Position numbers and translations under genes: made by a program. A stretch of DNA of 36,517 bases, from the NCBI RefSeq assembly GCF_001440475.1, contig NZ_LLYB01000043.1:123837-160353 (forward strand), written 5' to 3'. Below, in pieces: positions 8,101-16,146 of this stretch. This DNA comes from Bradyrhizobium lablabi (GTDB lineage Bacteria > Pseudomonadota > Alphaproteobacteria > Rhizobiales > Xanthobacteraceae). The notes below the pieces were generated by a model, which worked only from the letters and a program-made list of their open reading frames with translations, was not told where the DNA came from and searched no databases. Positions within the stretch are counted from its first letter, which is position 1. Every line of letters starts with the position of its first letter.

Positions 8101-8642
8101 AGACTGCGCCCGGTTCGCATGAGCTGACGGAAGCCTTCGCCAAAGGCTTGTTCAAGCTGATGGCTTACAAGGACGAATATGAAGTCGCCCGGCTCTATTC
8201 CGACGGCGAGTTCGCAAAAGCGTTGAAGGCGCAGTTCGACGGCGAGGAGGGCGTCAAGGTCAGCCTCGCGCCGCCGTTGCTCGCGTCGCGCGACAAGGTC
8301 ACGGGCCGCCTGCGCAAGCGCGAGTTCGGTAGCTGGATTTTCCGCGTATTCGATATCCTGACCCGGTTCAAGTTCCTGCGCGGCACCGCGCTCGATCCGT
8401 TCGGCTACACGGCTGAACGCCGGATGGAGCGGGCGTTGCCGGGCGAATATTCCGACATGGTCTTCCGCCATCTCGACAGCGCGAAACCGCAGGATTGGCC
8501 GCGTCTGGTGGCGCTGGCGAAATCCGCGGAACTGGTTCGCGGCTACGGCCATATTAAGGAAGCTAATGTCGCGAAATACCGCGCGGAGTGCGCGCGGCTG
8601 GAAGCCGCGATCGGCCAACCGGTGGCGCAGGCAGCCGAATAG
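5169..8642 (+). CDS. indolepyruvate ferredoxin oxidoreductase, fused alpha-beta type
   Basis: A 1157-residue fused 2-oxoacid:ferredoxin oxidoreductase. Order of domains: N-terminal pyrimidine-binding region (GFISGYRGSPLGMYDHAL near residue 47), TPP/pyrophosphate-binding region (YFCSGCPHNTSTKIPEG near 431, with GIGCHGMA), a cysteine-rich segment near 635 (CEGCGDC, then C...NCNKDFSC and CPSF) fitting Fe-S ligation, a gamma-type domain near 720 (NILVTGIGGTGVITIGALLG, GLSQKNGAVMSH), and a long C-terminal extension. It should oxidatively decarboxylate arylpyruvates (indolepyruvate, phenylpyruvate, hydroxyphenylpyruvate) to aryl-acetyl-CoA. It passes electrons to ferredoxin or another carrier. The length is normal for the proteobacterial fused form. 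GGGGAG upstream of the ATG supports the start. It is divergent from the hotdog/CMD/SDR operon. Confidence 0.95.
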   Translation: MALMEVGLDDKYRLDAKRIFLSGTQALVRLPMLQRERDRAQGLNTAGFISGYRGSPLGMYDHALWRAKSFLKQHDIEFSPGLNEDLAATAVWGSQQVGMFPGAKVDGVFGIWYGKGPGVDRSVDALKHANSAGTSNNGGVIALAGDDHGCQSSTLAHQSEQVFAAALMPVVNPATLQDYLDLGILGFALSRYSGCWVGFKAISETVESSASIVSDPDRIKIITPDDFEMPPGGLSIRWPDAPMEQERRLHGPKMQAVAAFARVNRFDRIVLDSKPARLGIMATGKAYLDLRQALADLGITDAEAQALGLRIYKVALTWPLEESGARAFAEGLQDVLVVEEKRGFIEDQLLRILYNVDASKRPSVVGKRDETGAMLLPSEGELTPTMVAAAVVARLRRLGHRSPALEQRLAKLEAFDRPAEGVGAAKLQRTPYFCSGCPHNTSTKIPEGSRAMAGIGCHGMALSVPNRRTQTISHMGAEGVTWIGQAPFTSEPHVFQNLGDGTYTHSGLLAIRAAAASGVNITYKILYNDAVAMTGGQPAEGGLTVSQIAHQVSAEGAKRLAIVSDDPEKYPSNYFPSDATVHHRRELDAVQRELREVKGLTVLIYDQTCAAEKRRRRKRGLYPDPPKRIFINERVCEGCGDCSSVSNCVSVQPLETEFGRKRRIDQSNCNKDFSCIEGFCPSFVTVHGGKLRKADRTAADPSALFADLPTPATPALAGPYNILVTGIGGTGVITIGALLGMAAHVEGMACSTLDFTGLSQKNGAVMSHVRIAPVADDLSTVRIAPGNANLILGCDIVVATSIPSLSRAERGVTRAIVNADLLPTASFVINPDIDFEAGAMREALNEAVSASDLDILDATGLATALMGDSIATNAFMLGFAFQRGAIPLSLEAIMKAIDLNGAAIEMNKLAFSWGRLAAHDLQRVVSAARFKSSGAAPVRRTLEESIAFRAKFLTDYQDEAYSKRYLAEVERVRAAEAKTAPGSHELTEAFAKGLFKLMAYKDEYEVARLYSDGEFAKALKAQFDGEEGVKVSLAPPLLASRDKVTGRLRKREFGSWIFRVFDILTRFKFLRGTALDPFGYTAERRMERALPGEYSDMVFRHLDSAKPQDWPRLVALAKSAELVRGYGHIKEANVAKYRAECARLEAAIGQPVAQAAE

Positions 8643-8710
8643 CGGCTGCACGCCTTGCGTGTGAACTTTTCCACCGCTGAAATCACTCACCGGTAACCCT
8701 GAGGGCGGAA

Positions 8711-8732
8711 CCGGCTGGAATTATCCGGCCGG
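8711..8732. terminator. hairpin downstream of the oxidoreductase
   Basis: CCGGCTGGA and TCCGGCCGG form a nine-pair stem (one G-U) around an ATTA loop, 69 bases after the oxidoreductase stop. No long U-run follows, so termination is only a possibility. Confidence 0.35.
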
Positions 8733-8787
8733 CTTCCTACATGATGGCTGTTCCCCAGTTTGTTGAGTCGGTTTCACGAGGCCTGCG

Positions 8788-9186
8788 ATGGTCCTGAAGA
8801 ATGCTATTGCCGCAGCACTTTGCACGGGGCTCCTGATATCGGGCAGCGCCGCGCTGGCGGACGAGTATCATGCGGGCGAACTACTCGGTCTCGATCTCCC
8901 CCAAGCCGTGCTCTCGCCGAAGCGGCTCGGCCCCGAGACGCAATTCGCGCCGGTTAGAATCGAAGCCCGGACCGATCGCAAGCCGGTGAAGACGGAGCGC
9001 GTGGTTGTCCGTAAAACTCCGGAGCGCAAGGCGCATGTTGTGCAGGAGCGTGTGGAGAAGCCGCGCGGTGCGGTCCGTGCCCAGCTTGCGCGCCGCCATA
9101 GCAACCCGCTCGAAGCGCAGGCGCGCGACACGCGGATCCAGACCTGGCCGTGCAGGTCGGGCGGCATCTGTGGCTGGCAGAATTAG
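8788..9186 (+). CDS. small secreted basic protein, function unknown
   Basis: A 132-residue protein with an N-terminal signal peptide: a short positive start, then the hydrophobic run AIAAALCTGLLISGSAALA with likely cleavage after ALADEYHA or nearby. The mature part is rich in Arg, Lys and Val (residues 60-105) and ends with the compact motif TWPCRSGGICGWQN, whose two Cys could form a disulfide. I do not recognise a domain. The start ATG is weakly supported by a GAGG about ten bases upstream. It stands alone between the oxidoreductase and phoD and is followed by a palindromic repeat. Periplasmic location is inferred from the signal sequence. Confidence 0.7.
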   Translation: MVLKNAIAAALCTGLLISGSAALADEYHAGELLGLDLPQAVLSPKRLGPETQFAPVRIEARTDRKPVKTERVVVRKTPERKAHVVQERVEKPRGAVRAQLARRHSNPLEAQARDTRIQTWPCRSGGICGWQN

Positions 9187-9208
9187 TTGCAGTAGATCCC
9201 GCAGAGTT

Positions 9209-9291
9209 CGTCATTGCGAGGAGCAACGCGACGAAGCAATCCATTCTTCCCTTGCGGCCCGATGGATTGCTTCGCTTCGCTCGCAATGACG
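9209..9291. repeat. long palindromic intergenic repeat (CGTCATTGCGAG type)
   Basis: CGTCATTGCGAG at 9209-9220 is exactly mirrored by CTCGCAATGACG at 9280-9291, with a second inner pair AAGCAATCCA / TGGATTGCTT. This dispersed element is a type I recognise as common between Bradyrhizobium genes. It could fold into a long mRNA stem after the preceding small gene. Confidence 0.8.
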
Positions 9292-9390
9292 GCATCCTCG
9301 CCCATCACGTCATCCACCTGTCGTAAAAGCTTCAGCCGCGAGTCAAATTCAACGGGCACACCTTCGTCGTGATTCGACGAGGGTGCTTCG

Positions 9391-10971
9391 ATGCCGATTG
9401 CGATCCACGCCGGGCAAAGCCTGAACCGGCGTCAATTATTGGTCCGCTCCGCCGCAACATGTGCCGTCGCCGGTCTCGGCAGCCTCGCCAGACCCTATCT
9501 CAGCCGCGCCGCCGATCGGCCACTTATCACCAGCGGCATTCAGTCGGGGGACGTCTCGGCTGACTCCGCGGTGATCTGGGCCCGCGCCGACCGGCCATCG
9601 CGCATGCTGGTCGAGTGTTCGGCGGGCGAAGACTTCAAGACCATCATTGGCTCGGCTTCGGCCGATGCATTGCCGGCGAGCGATTTCACCTCGAAGGTTC
9701 TGCTGGGCGGCCTGCCATCGGGGCAGGATATTTTCTATCGCGTGCGGTTCGAAAGCATCGACGAACGCGGGCTCGCCGGCGAAACGCAGGTCGGGCACTT
9801 TCGCACCGCGCCCGCGACACGGAGCAACGTATCGTTCGCCTGGTCGGGCGACACGACGGGGCAGGGCTGGGGCATCGACGAAAGCCGTGGCGGAATGCGG
9901 ACTTACCGGACGATGCTCGACAATCGTCCCGACTTCTTCATCCATTCCGGCGACCACATCTATGCGGACTGCCCGGTGGAGCGGGAATTGAAGCTGCCCG
10001 ACGGCGGAGTGTGGCGGAACATCGTCACCGAGGAAAAGTCCGTCGTCGCCCAAACGCTGGCGGAGTTTCGCGGCAACTACAAATACAACTGGCTCGATCC
10101 AAACTTTCACGCCTTCCATGCCGCCGTGCCCCTGTTCGCGCAATGGGACGATCACGAGGTCACCAACGACTGGGCCCCCGTCGGCACCGCCGACGAGACC
10201 GGCTATGCCGAGGACGGCTCCTCGCTGCTGGTGGCGCGGGCGCGCCGCGCCTTCCATGAATTCATGCCGATGCGCGCGCGACCTGCGCAGGAGGACGGCC
10301 GCATCTATCGCAAGATCAGCTACGGTCCGCTGCTCGACGTCTTCATGATCGACATGCGCAGTTACCGCGATTCCACCTTCAACAAGCGCGACGACCGCAG
10401 CGACACCTGTATCCTCGGCCCGGCGCAACTGGCCTGGCTGAAGCGCGAGCTGGTGTCATCCGACGCCACCTGGAAGGTGATTGCCGCCGATATGCCGATC
10501 GGCCTGATCAGCGAGGACGCGATCGCGCTCGGTGACGGGCCGCCGGAGCGGCGCGAGCATGAGATCGCCGACCTGCTCTCGTTCTTGAAGCGCGCCGGCA
10601 TCCGAAACGTTGTGTGGCTGACCGCCGACATGCATTACACGGCAGCGCACCATTACGATCCGAACCGCGCCGCCTTTCAGGATTTCGAGCCATTCTGGGA
10701 GTTCGTCTCCGGCCCGCTGCATGCCGGCACCTGGGCGCCGGCCCCGCTCGACAATACGTTCGGGCCGAAAGCGATGTTCCAGAAGGGCTGCAGCGGCGAA
10801 AACCTCGCGCCGTGCTTCGGGATGCAATTCTTCGGCCGCGTCGATATCGACGGCAAGACCGAGGTGATGACCGTGACGCTAAAGGATGTCGACAATCGCG
10901 ACCTCTGGTCGGTCGATATCGAACCCCGCCCGGATGCGCGGCCGGGCCAGATCATGGCGCAGCACATCTGA
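9391..10971 (+). CDS. phoD: alkaline phosphatase D, Tat-exported
   Basis: A 526-residue PhoD-family phosphatase/phosphodiesterase. The N-terminus carries a twin-arginine signal (LNRRQLLVRS, Arg13-Arg14, then a hydrophobic run to about 40), so it is exported folded. Next comes the PhoD N-terminal beta domain (about 45-140, GIQSGDVSADSAVIWARAD). The metallophosphatase domain follows with SGD (Asp154), HSGDHIYAD (Asp188, His189), WDDHEVTND (Asp253-His255, Asn259) and TADMHYTAAHHYDP near residue 410. All metal-binding signatures are present. The family releases phosphate from phosphomono- and diesters in the periplasm and uses Ca and Fe. GAGGGTG upstream of the ATG supports the start. No clear Pho box was found, so phosphate regulation is only assumed. 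Confidence 0.94.
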   Translation: MPIAIHAGQSLNRRQLLVRSAATCAVAGLGSLARPYLSRAADRPLITSGIQSGDVSADSAVIWARADRPSRMLVECSAGEDFKTIIGSASADALPASDFTSKVLLGGLPSGQDIFYRVRFESIDERGLAGETQVGHFRTAPATRSNVSFAWSGDTTGQGWGIDESRGGMRTYRTMLDNRPDFFIHSGDHIYADCPVERELKLPDGGVWRNIVTEEKSVVAQTLAEFRGNYKYNWLDPNFHAFHAAVPLFAQWDDHEVTNDWAPVGTADETGYAEDGSSLLVARARRAFHEFMPMRARPAQEDGRIYRKISYGPLLDVFMIDMRSYRDSTFNKRDDRSDTCILGPAQLAWLKRELVSSDATWKVIAADMPIGLISEDAIALGDGPPERREHEIADLLSFLKRAGIRNVVWLTADMHYTAAHHYDPNRAAFQDFEPFWEFVSGPLHAGTWAPAPLDNTFGPKAMFQKGCSGENLAPCFGMQFFGRVDIDGKTEVMTVTLKDVDNRDLWSVDIEPRPDARPGQIMAQHI

Positions 10972-11163
10972 CGCCTTCGATCGGGAGACGGTCGGCACGG
11001 AATTCCCCGGGCGACTTCCATGTTCGCGCCGCATAGTTCGGCGAGGCTCTGTCGCTCTGTCGACACGTTGGCTAAAAAAACAACTCGAAATTGCGTGTGG
11101 TTTCTTGAAGGAGGCATTGCGTTGGCGCACAATTCGCCTGTCCCTCCCGACCGGAGCCCTGCC

Positions 11164-11604
11164 ATGTTTGTCGCCGAGAGCAAGCGCCTGACGCATCAGG
11201 GCGCGAAGATGATCATGGCGACGGCGCTGGAATTGGCCGGCCAGGCCAAGATCGCGATCTGCTGCGCCATCGTCGATGCCGGCGGGCATGTGATCCTGAT
11301 CGAACGCATGGACGGCGGCCGCTTCCATACCGTGCACTCCTGCACCACCAAGGCGGTTTGCGCCGCATCGAACCGGCGCCCGACCACGGCCAAGGGCGCG
11401 GCCGGCCAGGACCTCGACGTGGCCCACGCGATCGGGCTTGCGCTCGCGGCCGGACCGGAACGGTGGACCGCGATGGAAGGCGGCGTGCCGGTGCTGGTCG
11501 ATCGCGAATGTATCGGTGGCGTCGGCGTGAGCGGCGGTGACTGGGAGACCGATTTGCGGATCGCCAGGACGGCCGTCGAGTCGATCGGCGCGAAATGGGA
11601 ATGA
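11164..11604 (+). CDS. GlcG/HbpS-family protein
   Basis: A 146-residue single-domain protein of the GlcG/HbpS (heme-degrading domain, DUF336) family: AKMIMATALELAGQAKIAICCAIVDAGGHV, then ERMDGGRFHTVHSCTTKAVCAA, and the glycine-rich end GGVPVLVDRECIGGVGVSGG. Members often sit in catabolic operons; HbpS binds haem, and the GlcG function is unknown. Two starts compete. The ATG at 11164 has GGAG seven bases upstream. An in-frame TTG at 11122 has a perfect AAGGAGG (11108-11114) at ideal spacing and would add 14 residues. The ATG is given here. It is the first gene of an operon with the Gfo/Idh/MocA oxidoreductase and a Bug receptor. Confidence 0.88.
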   Translation: MFVAESKRLTHQGAKMIMATALELAGQAKIAICCAIVDAGGHVILIERMDGGRFHTVHSCTTKAVCAASNRRPTTAKGAAGQDLDVAHAIGLALAAGPERWTAMEGGVPVLVDRECIGGVGVSGGDWETDLRIARTAVESIGAKWE

Positions 11605-11625
11605 CATCGTAACGAGGGCAAAGGG

Positions 11626-12642
11626 ATGAGTGCCGATCCGCTCCGCGTGGCCTGTGTCGGGATGGGATGGTGGTCCGACGTTCTGGCGGATGCCATCCAG
11701 CGCTCGGGCAAGCTCGAGATCCGCGCCTGCTACACCCGCTCCGATGAAAAGCGCAAAAGCTTCGCGGTAAAGTACCGCTGCCGGCCGGCCGAGAGCTACG
11801 AGGCGCTGCTTGAAGATGCCGAGATCGAGGCGATCATCAACACGACGCCGAATGATGTGCATCTGGCGACGACCCGCGCGGCCGCAGCCGCCGGCAAGCA
11901 CGTCTTTCTCGACAAGCCGATCGCCAACAGCATCTCGGATGGCCGCGCCATCACCGAGGCCTGCCGCAAGGCCGGCGTGGTGCTGGCGCTCGGCTATCAG
12001 CGGCGGCGCGAGAGCCATTTCCGCTACCTCAGGCAGCAGATCGAAGCCGGTCGGTTCGGCAAGCTCGTCAACGCCGAGGCGAATATCAGCCGCGACCGCC
12101 TCGGCAAGATCGATCTCACCTCCTGGCGCTACCAGGCCGCGGGCATGCCGGGTGGCGTGATGCTGCAGATCGGGATCCACTACATCGACGTGCTCGCCTA
12201 TCTGATCGGGTCGATCCATGCGGTGCGCGCGCAGTCGGCGCAACTGGTGCTGCCCGGCGACAATCCTGACGTCGCAAGCCTGATCCTGCAGCATGAGAAC
12301 GGCGCACTCTCGACGCTGAACGCAAGCTACGCCTCGGCGTCCGAATATTACCTGATGAATGTCTACGGCAAGGAGATGACGGCGTTCTACGACCTGCACA
12401 ATGGGCTGCGGCTGCTCAAGCGCGGCGAAAGCCGCCCGGTCGCGGTGCCTTGCGAAAGCAATGATACCCTTGTCGAGGAACTCGAGGAGTTCGCCGCGGC
12501 GGCGCGCGGGCAGCGCCAGCACGAAGTCGGGGGCGAGGAGGCGACGCGATCGCTCGCCGTGGTGCGCGCCGGCATTGTTTCGGCGCGCGAAGGGCGTTTG
12601 GTCGAGGTCGCGGAAATACTGAATGGTGACGGAAGATTGTGA
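11626..12642 (+). CDS. Gfo/Idh/MocA-family oxidoreductase
   Basis: A 338-residue NAD(P)-dependent oxidoreductase. The Rossmann domain opens LRVACVGMGWWSDVLADA, followed by the family motif FLDKPIAN (Lys97, with Asp in place of the more usual Glu of EKP). The C-terminal beta-sheet domain starts near 120 and contains GGVMLQIGIHYIDVLAYLIG, where His181 or its neighbour occupies the usual catalytic position. Substrates in this family are sugars, inositols, phthalate-type diols or similar polyols. It lies 21 bases after the GlcG-like gene and 27 bases before the solute receptor, so the three form one operon, probably for uptake and oxidation of an acidic or polyol substrate. Confidence 0.9.
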   Translation: MSADPLRVACVGMGWWSDVLADAIQRSGKLEIRACYTRSDEKRKSFAVKYRCRPAESYEALLEDAEIEAIINTTPNDVHLATTRAAAAAGKHVFLDKPIANSISDGRAITEACRKAGVVLALGYQRRRESHFRYLRQQIEAGRFGKLVNAEANISRDRLGKIDLTSWRYQAAGMPGGVMLQIGIHYIDVLAYLIGSIHAVRAQSAQLVLPGDNPDVASLILQHENGALSTLNASYASASEYYLMNVYGKEMTAFYDLHNGLRLLKRGESRPVAVPCESNDTLVEELEEFAAAARGQRQHEVGGEEATRSLAVVRAGIVSAREGRLVEVAEILNGDGRL

Positions 12643-12669
12643 CGGCGCAGCAGCAGGATAGGAGCGCGC

Positions 12670-13653
12670 GTGAAACCCGGTACGAGCGTCTGGAAAGCCT
12701 GTTTGGTCGCGGTGCTGTTCGTCGGCATTACCGGGCCGTCGCACGCGCAGGACTATCCCTCCAGGGCGATCACGGTGATCGTGCCATTCCCGCCCGGCGG
12801 CGCCAGCGACGTGGTGGCGCGCATCGTCACCAACCAGATGTCGAAGATCCTCGGGCAGTCCATCGTCATCGAGAATGTCAGCGGAGCCGGCGGCACGGTC
12901 GGCAGCGCCCGCGTCGCTGCTGCCGCGCCTGATGGCTACACCCTGCTTGCCGCGGCGATGGGCTCGCATGTCGCAGCTCCGGTGCTGACGCCGAACCTCA
13001 AATACGATCCGGTTACCGATTTCGTGCCCATCGGGTTCACGGCCCATTCCCCGGCAGTCGTCATCGCGCGGAAGGATTTTCCGGCCAACGACCTGAAAGA
13101 ATTTGTCGCAACCCTCCGGCAACGGGGTGATGCGGTGAAGCAGGCCCATGGCGGCATCGGCGCGTCCTCGCATATGGCGTGTCTGCTGTTCACCGCGGAA
13201 ATCGGCGTGAAACCGGCGCTCGTCGCCTATCGCGGCTCAGGCCCGGCGTTGAATGATCTGGTCGGTGGGCACGTCGATTTCATGTGCGAGCAGTCGGTCA
13301 GCGTGGCGGAGTCGGTTCTGGCCGGCTCGGTCAAGGCCTTCGCGGTCTCGGCTGCGAAACGACTCGAAAACCTGCCGAATGTTCCGACCGCCGGCGAAGC
13401 GGGCATCGGCTATCAGATGAGCGTCTGGGCCGGACTGTTTGCACCGAAAGGCGTTCCGCCTGAAATCATAGCCCGCCTTTCCGATGCGCTCGACAAGGCG
13501 CTTGATGAGGCCACTGTGCGCGAACGGATTGCCCAACTCGGCGGTTCGATCCCGGCCAAGGACGAACGCAACCCGGCTACCTTCGACCGGTTTGTTCGCT
13601 CCGAGATCGCGCGCTGGTCACCCATTCTCGCTGCGGCCGGAACGGGGAAATGA
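12670..13653 (+). CDS. Bug/TctC-family periplasmic solute-binding protein
   Basis: A 327-residue receptor of the tripartite tricarboxylate transporter family. Signal peptide at 1-27 (VAVLFVGITGPSHAQ), then the family start DYPSRAITVIVPFPPGGASDVVARIV, the internal GGTVGSARVAAAAPDGYTLL and the pattern LVAYRGSGPALNDLVGGHVDF. The start is a GTG with AGGATAGGAG upstream. These proteins bind carboxylates and similar anions in the periplasm. No TctA or TctB membrane component is present in the window, as is usual for the many orphan Bug proteins. The position at the end of the GlcG/Gfo operon suggests that it captures the substrate of that pathway. Confidence 0.92.
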   Translation: MKPGTSVWKACLVAVLFVGITGPSHAQDYPSRAITVIVPFPPGGASDVVARIVTNQMSKILGQSIVIENVSGAGGTVGSARVAAAAPDGYTLLAAAMGSHVAAPVLTPNLKYDPVTDFVPIGFTAHSPAVVIARKDFPANDLKEFVATLRQRGDAVKQAHGGIGASSHMACLLFTAEIGVKPALVAYRGSGPALNDLVGGHVDFMCEQSVSVAESVLAGSVKAFAVSAAKRLENLPNVPTAGEAGIGYQMSVWAGLFAPKGVPPEIIARLSDALDKALDEATVRERIAQLGGSIPAKDERNPATFDRFVRSEIARWSPILAAAGTGK

Positions 13654-13678
13654 GGTTAGTGCGCCACGTGAAGTGGGC

Positions 13679-13807
13679 TCAGGGCGTCACCGCGAGATAG
13701 CCGCCCACCACCATCAGTACCGAGAGCGCCACGACCACGCCGAGTACGGCGGCGATGATCGCAGGCAGTTCATGGGTTTCCAGCCATTGTCGCAACGCTC
13801 TTACCAT
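13679..13807 (-). CDS. small single-pass membrane protein, 42 aa
   Basis: A short minus-strand frame that starts ATG at 13807 and ends TGA at 13679. It encodes MVRALRQWLETHELP followed by one strong hydrophobic helix (residues 16-39, AIIAAVLGVVVALSVLMVVG) and a short tail YLAVTP. AGGGG stands five to eight bases before the ATG. The positive N-terminus (R3, R6) predicts N-in topology. It is flanked by the convergent Bug gene (25 bases) and the divergent aldo/keto reductase. No family was recognised. The good ribosome site and clean helix make a real small membrane protein likely. Confidence 0.6.
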   Translation of the reverse strand: MVRALRQWLETHELPAIIAAVLGVVVALSVLMVVGGYLAVTP

Positions 13808-13938
13808 CGCACCCCTGATCTTGATTGCCCCGCGCCCTGCGCGCAAACTATTCAATAGCGGCCTATTCCCCTCAATGAAATACCGTTGAGGCGGCTTGGC
13901 TTGGCACGCGGTGCTTTTTCCTTTCCGGGAGAGCCATC

Positions 13939-14757
13939 ATGGAACATCTGCAAACCCAGGGTATCAGCCTGCCGAAGCTTGGTCTCGGCACCTTTCGCAT
14001 GCAGGGCGATGCCTGCCGCGCGGCCGTGGAGGGCGGGCTGGCGTTGGGCTACCGGCATCTCGACACCGCCGAGATGTATGACAATGAGGAGGCCGTGGGT
14101 GCCGCGATTGCAGCCTCGCGCGTTCCCCGCAAGGACCTGCATGTCACCACAAAAGTCTGGAACGAAAACCTGGCGCCGGATGCGCTCCGCCGGGCGTTCG
14201 ATACTTCCTTGAAGAAACTCCGGCTCGACCATGTCGACCTCTATCTGGTGCACTGGCCGGCGCCCAATATGAACCTGCCCGAGATCTTCGAAACGCTGAT
14301 GCGGCTGAAGGAGGAAGGCCGCACCCGCGCCATCGGCGTCGCCAATTTCAACATTGCGCTCGTCAAGACGGTGATCGAGGAGATCGGGGCGCCGATCGCC
14401 TGCAATCAGGTCGAATACCATGTGATGCTGGATCAGACGCGGCTTCGCCAATTTCTCACTGCGAAATCAATACCGCTGATCGCCTATTCGCCGCTGGCCA
14501 AGGGCTTTGCGGCTTCCGACGCGGCGCTTGCCGCGATCGGCCGCAAGCACAACGCCAGCGCGGCCCAGGTGGCGCTGAAATGGCTGCTCGATCAGGATGG
14601 TGTTGCTGCGATCCCGAAGGCGTCGCGCAGCGAGAGCCAACAAGCCAATCTCGACGCGCTGAAGCTGAGGCTCGACGACGCTGACCGGAAAGCGATCGCG
14701 GGCTTGCCGAAAGACAAACGGTGTGTAAATCCCGGCTATGCGCCGGCCTGGGATTGA
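13939..14757 (+). CDS. dkgB: aldo/keto reductase, DkgB-like
   Basis: A 272-residue TIM-barrel aldo/keto reductase. The catalytic tetrad is complete: Asp42 and Tyr47 in LDTAEMYDNEEAVG, Lys72 in TTKVWNENL, and His105 in YLVHWPAPN. The NADPH-binding end is IPKASRSESQQANLDAL. The overall pattern, including the C-terminus APAWD, resembles Escherichia coli DkgB (2,5-diketo-D-gluconate reductase B, also active on methylglyoxal and other aldehydes). The real substrate here is unknown. GGGAGA lies upstream of the ATG. The gene is monocistronic or leads into the thiolase 99 bases downstream, which has its own strong ribosome site. Confidence 0.9.
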   Translation: MEHLQTQGISLPKLGLGTFRMQGDACRAAVEGGLALGYRHLDTAEMYDNEEAVGAAIAASRVPRKDLHVTTKVWNENLAPDALRRAFDTSLKKLRLDHVDLYLVHWPAPNMNLPEIFETLMRLKEEGRTRAIGVANFNIALVKTVIEEIGAPIACNQVEYHVMLDQTRLRQFLTAKSIPLIAYSPLAKGFAASDAALAAIGRKHNASAAQVALKWLLDQDGVAAIPKASRSESQQANLDALKLRLDDADRKAIAGLPKDKRCVNPGYAPAWD

Positions 14758-14856
14758 TGCCGGTTCTTGCCTTTTCCGCTGGCCGGAATTCGGGTTTTCG
14801 CTACACACGGGCGCGGCTCCAGTCCATACTGGATCGCATCAAAGGGAGGTCTTTCA

Positions 14857-16029
14857 ATGCGTGAAGCTGTCATCGTTTCCTATGCACGTACGGGGCTGGC
14901 AAAGTCCGGCCGCGGCGGGTTCAACATCACCCCGCCGATGTCGCTGGCGGCCCATGCCATCAAGCACGCGGTGGACCGCGCCGGCGTCGACAAGGAATAT
15001 GTCGAGGACTGCTATCTCGGCAATTGCGCGCATGGCGCGCCCAATATCGGCCGCCAGGCCGCGCTGCTCGCGGGCCTGCCGAATTCGACCGCCGGCGTCT
15101 CGGTCAATCGCTTCTGCTCGTCGGGCCTGCAGACCATCGCAATGGCCGCCAACTCGATCCGCTCTGACGGCTCCGACTGCATCGTGGCCGGCGGCGTCGA
15201 GAGCATCTCGATCCCCGGCGGCGGCTCGCCCAAGGAATCGATCGATCCGGAACTGCTCAAGGTCGCGCCCGACATCTTCATGGCGATGATCGATACCGCC
15301 GACATCGTTGCCGAGCGCTACAAGCTCAGCCGCGAATATCAGGACGAGTATTCGCTGGAATCGCAGCGTCGCATGGCCGCCGCGCAGCAGGCCAACAAGT
15401 TCAAGGACGAAATCGTCCCGATGAAGACCAAGATGAAGGTGGTCGACAAGGCGACCAAGGCGGAATCGATCGTCGACTATGTCGTCGACCGCGACGAGTG
15501 CAACCGGCCCGAAACCACCCTTGAAGGCCTTGCCAAGCTCGAGCCCGTGAAGGGCCCCGGCAAATTCGTCACCGCCGGCAACGCCAGCCAGCTCTCCGAC
15601 GGCGCCGCCGCTGTGGTGCTGATGGAAGCCAAGGACGCCGAGAAGCGCGGGCTCAACCCGCTGGGCCGCTTCGTCGCCTGGGCCTCCGCGGGCTGCGAGC
15701 CGGACGAGATGGGTATCGGCCCGATCTACGCCGTGCCCAAGCTCCTGAAGCGCCATGGCCTGAAGATCGACGACATCGATCTCTGGGAACTGAACGAGGC
15801 CTTCGCCAGCCAGTGCCTCTATTCGCGCGACAAGCTCGGCATCGATCCGGAGAAGTACAACGTCAACGGCGGCTCGATCGCGATCGGCCATCCCTTCGGC
15901 ATGACTGGTGCGCGTCTCACCGGCCACATCCTGCAGGAAGGCCGCCGGCGCAAGGCCAAGTGGGGCGTCGTCACGATGTGCATCGGTGGTGGCCAGGGCG
16001 GCGCAGGCCTGTTCGAGATCTACAGCTGA
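14857..16029 (+). CDS. thiolase (acetyl-CoA C-acyltransferase)
   Basis: A 390-residue thiolase starting [20 protein letters not shown]. The ATG at 14857 is chosen over an upstream in-frame codon because it has a very strong GGGAGGT six bases upstream and gives the family's normal N-terminus. Catalytic residues are visible: Cys87 in [10 protein letters not shown] (acyl-enzyme), His345 in [10 protein letters not shown], and Cys375 in [10 protein letters not shown]. It should cleave or form 3-ketoacyl-CoA in fatty-acid or aromatic-acid degradation. The family also contains acetoacetyl-CoA thiolases, so chain length is not settled. A clean terminator follows. Confidence 0.94.
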   Translation: MREAVIVSYARTGLAKSGRGGFNITPPMSLAAHAIKHAVDRAGVDKEYVEDCYLGNCAHGAPNIGRQAALLAGLPNSTAGVSVNRFCSSGLQTIAMAANSIRSDGSDCIVAGGVESISIPGGGSPKESIDPELLKVAPDIFMAMIDTADIVAERYKLSREYQDEYSLESQRRMAAAQQANKFKDEIVPMKTKMKVVDKATKAESIVDYVVDRDECNRPETTLEGLAKLEPVKGPGKFVTAGNASQLSDGAAAVVLMEAKDAEKRGLNPLGRFVAWASAGCEPDEMGIGPIYAVPKLLKRHGLKIDDIDLWELNEAFASQCLYSRDKLGIDPEKYNVNGGSIAIGHPFGMTGARLTGHILQEGRRRKAKWGVVTMCIGGGQGGAGLFEIYS

Positions 16030-16054
16030 GCTAAGCAGCCAGCACGCAATAAAG

Positions 16055-16080
16055 AAAATGGCTCCGCGAGGAGCCATTTT
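16055..16080 (+). terminator. intrinsic terminator after the thiolase gene
   Basis: Perfect 11-base stem AAAATGGCTCC (16055-16065) / GGAGCCATTTT (16070-16080) around a GCGA tetraloop, 26 bases after the thiolase stop. The A-run and U-run at its feet make it a plausible bidirectional terminator. Confidence 0.8.
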
Positions 16081-16088
16081 CCGTTCAT

Positions 16089-16140
16089 AGCGTTTTCGAG
16101 CGAAGTGGATACCGGTTCGCGTGAAGACAACGCGTCAAAC
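16089..16140. repeat. rhizobial intergenic repeat (AGCGTTTTCGAGCGAAGTGG type)
   Basis: The sequence runs AGCGTTTTCGAGCG, GATACCGGTTCGCGTGAAG, ACAACGCGTCAAA. It matches a short dispersed element that I recognise from Bradyrhizobium and related rhizobia. The outer ends are partly complementary. It lies between two terminators of convergent genes. Confidence 0.6.
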
Positions 16141-16146
16141 AAAAGA

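Noticed and set aside
10879..13173. 764-codon open frame on the minus strand
   Set aside because: It lies wholly opposite phoD's end, the GlcG-like, Gfo/Idh/MocA and Bug genes, all of which have clear family motifs. High GC makes such antisense frames common.
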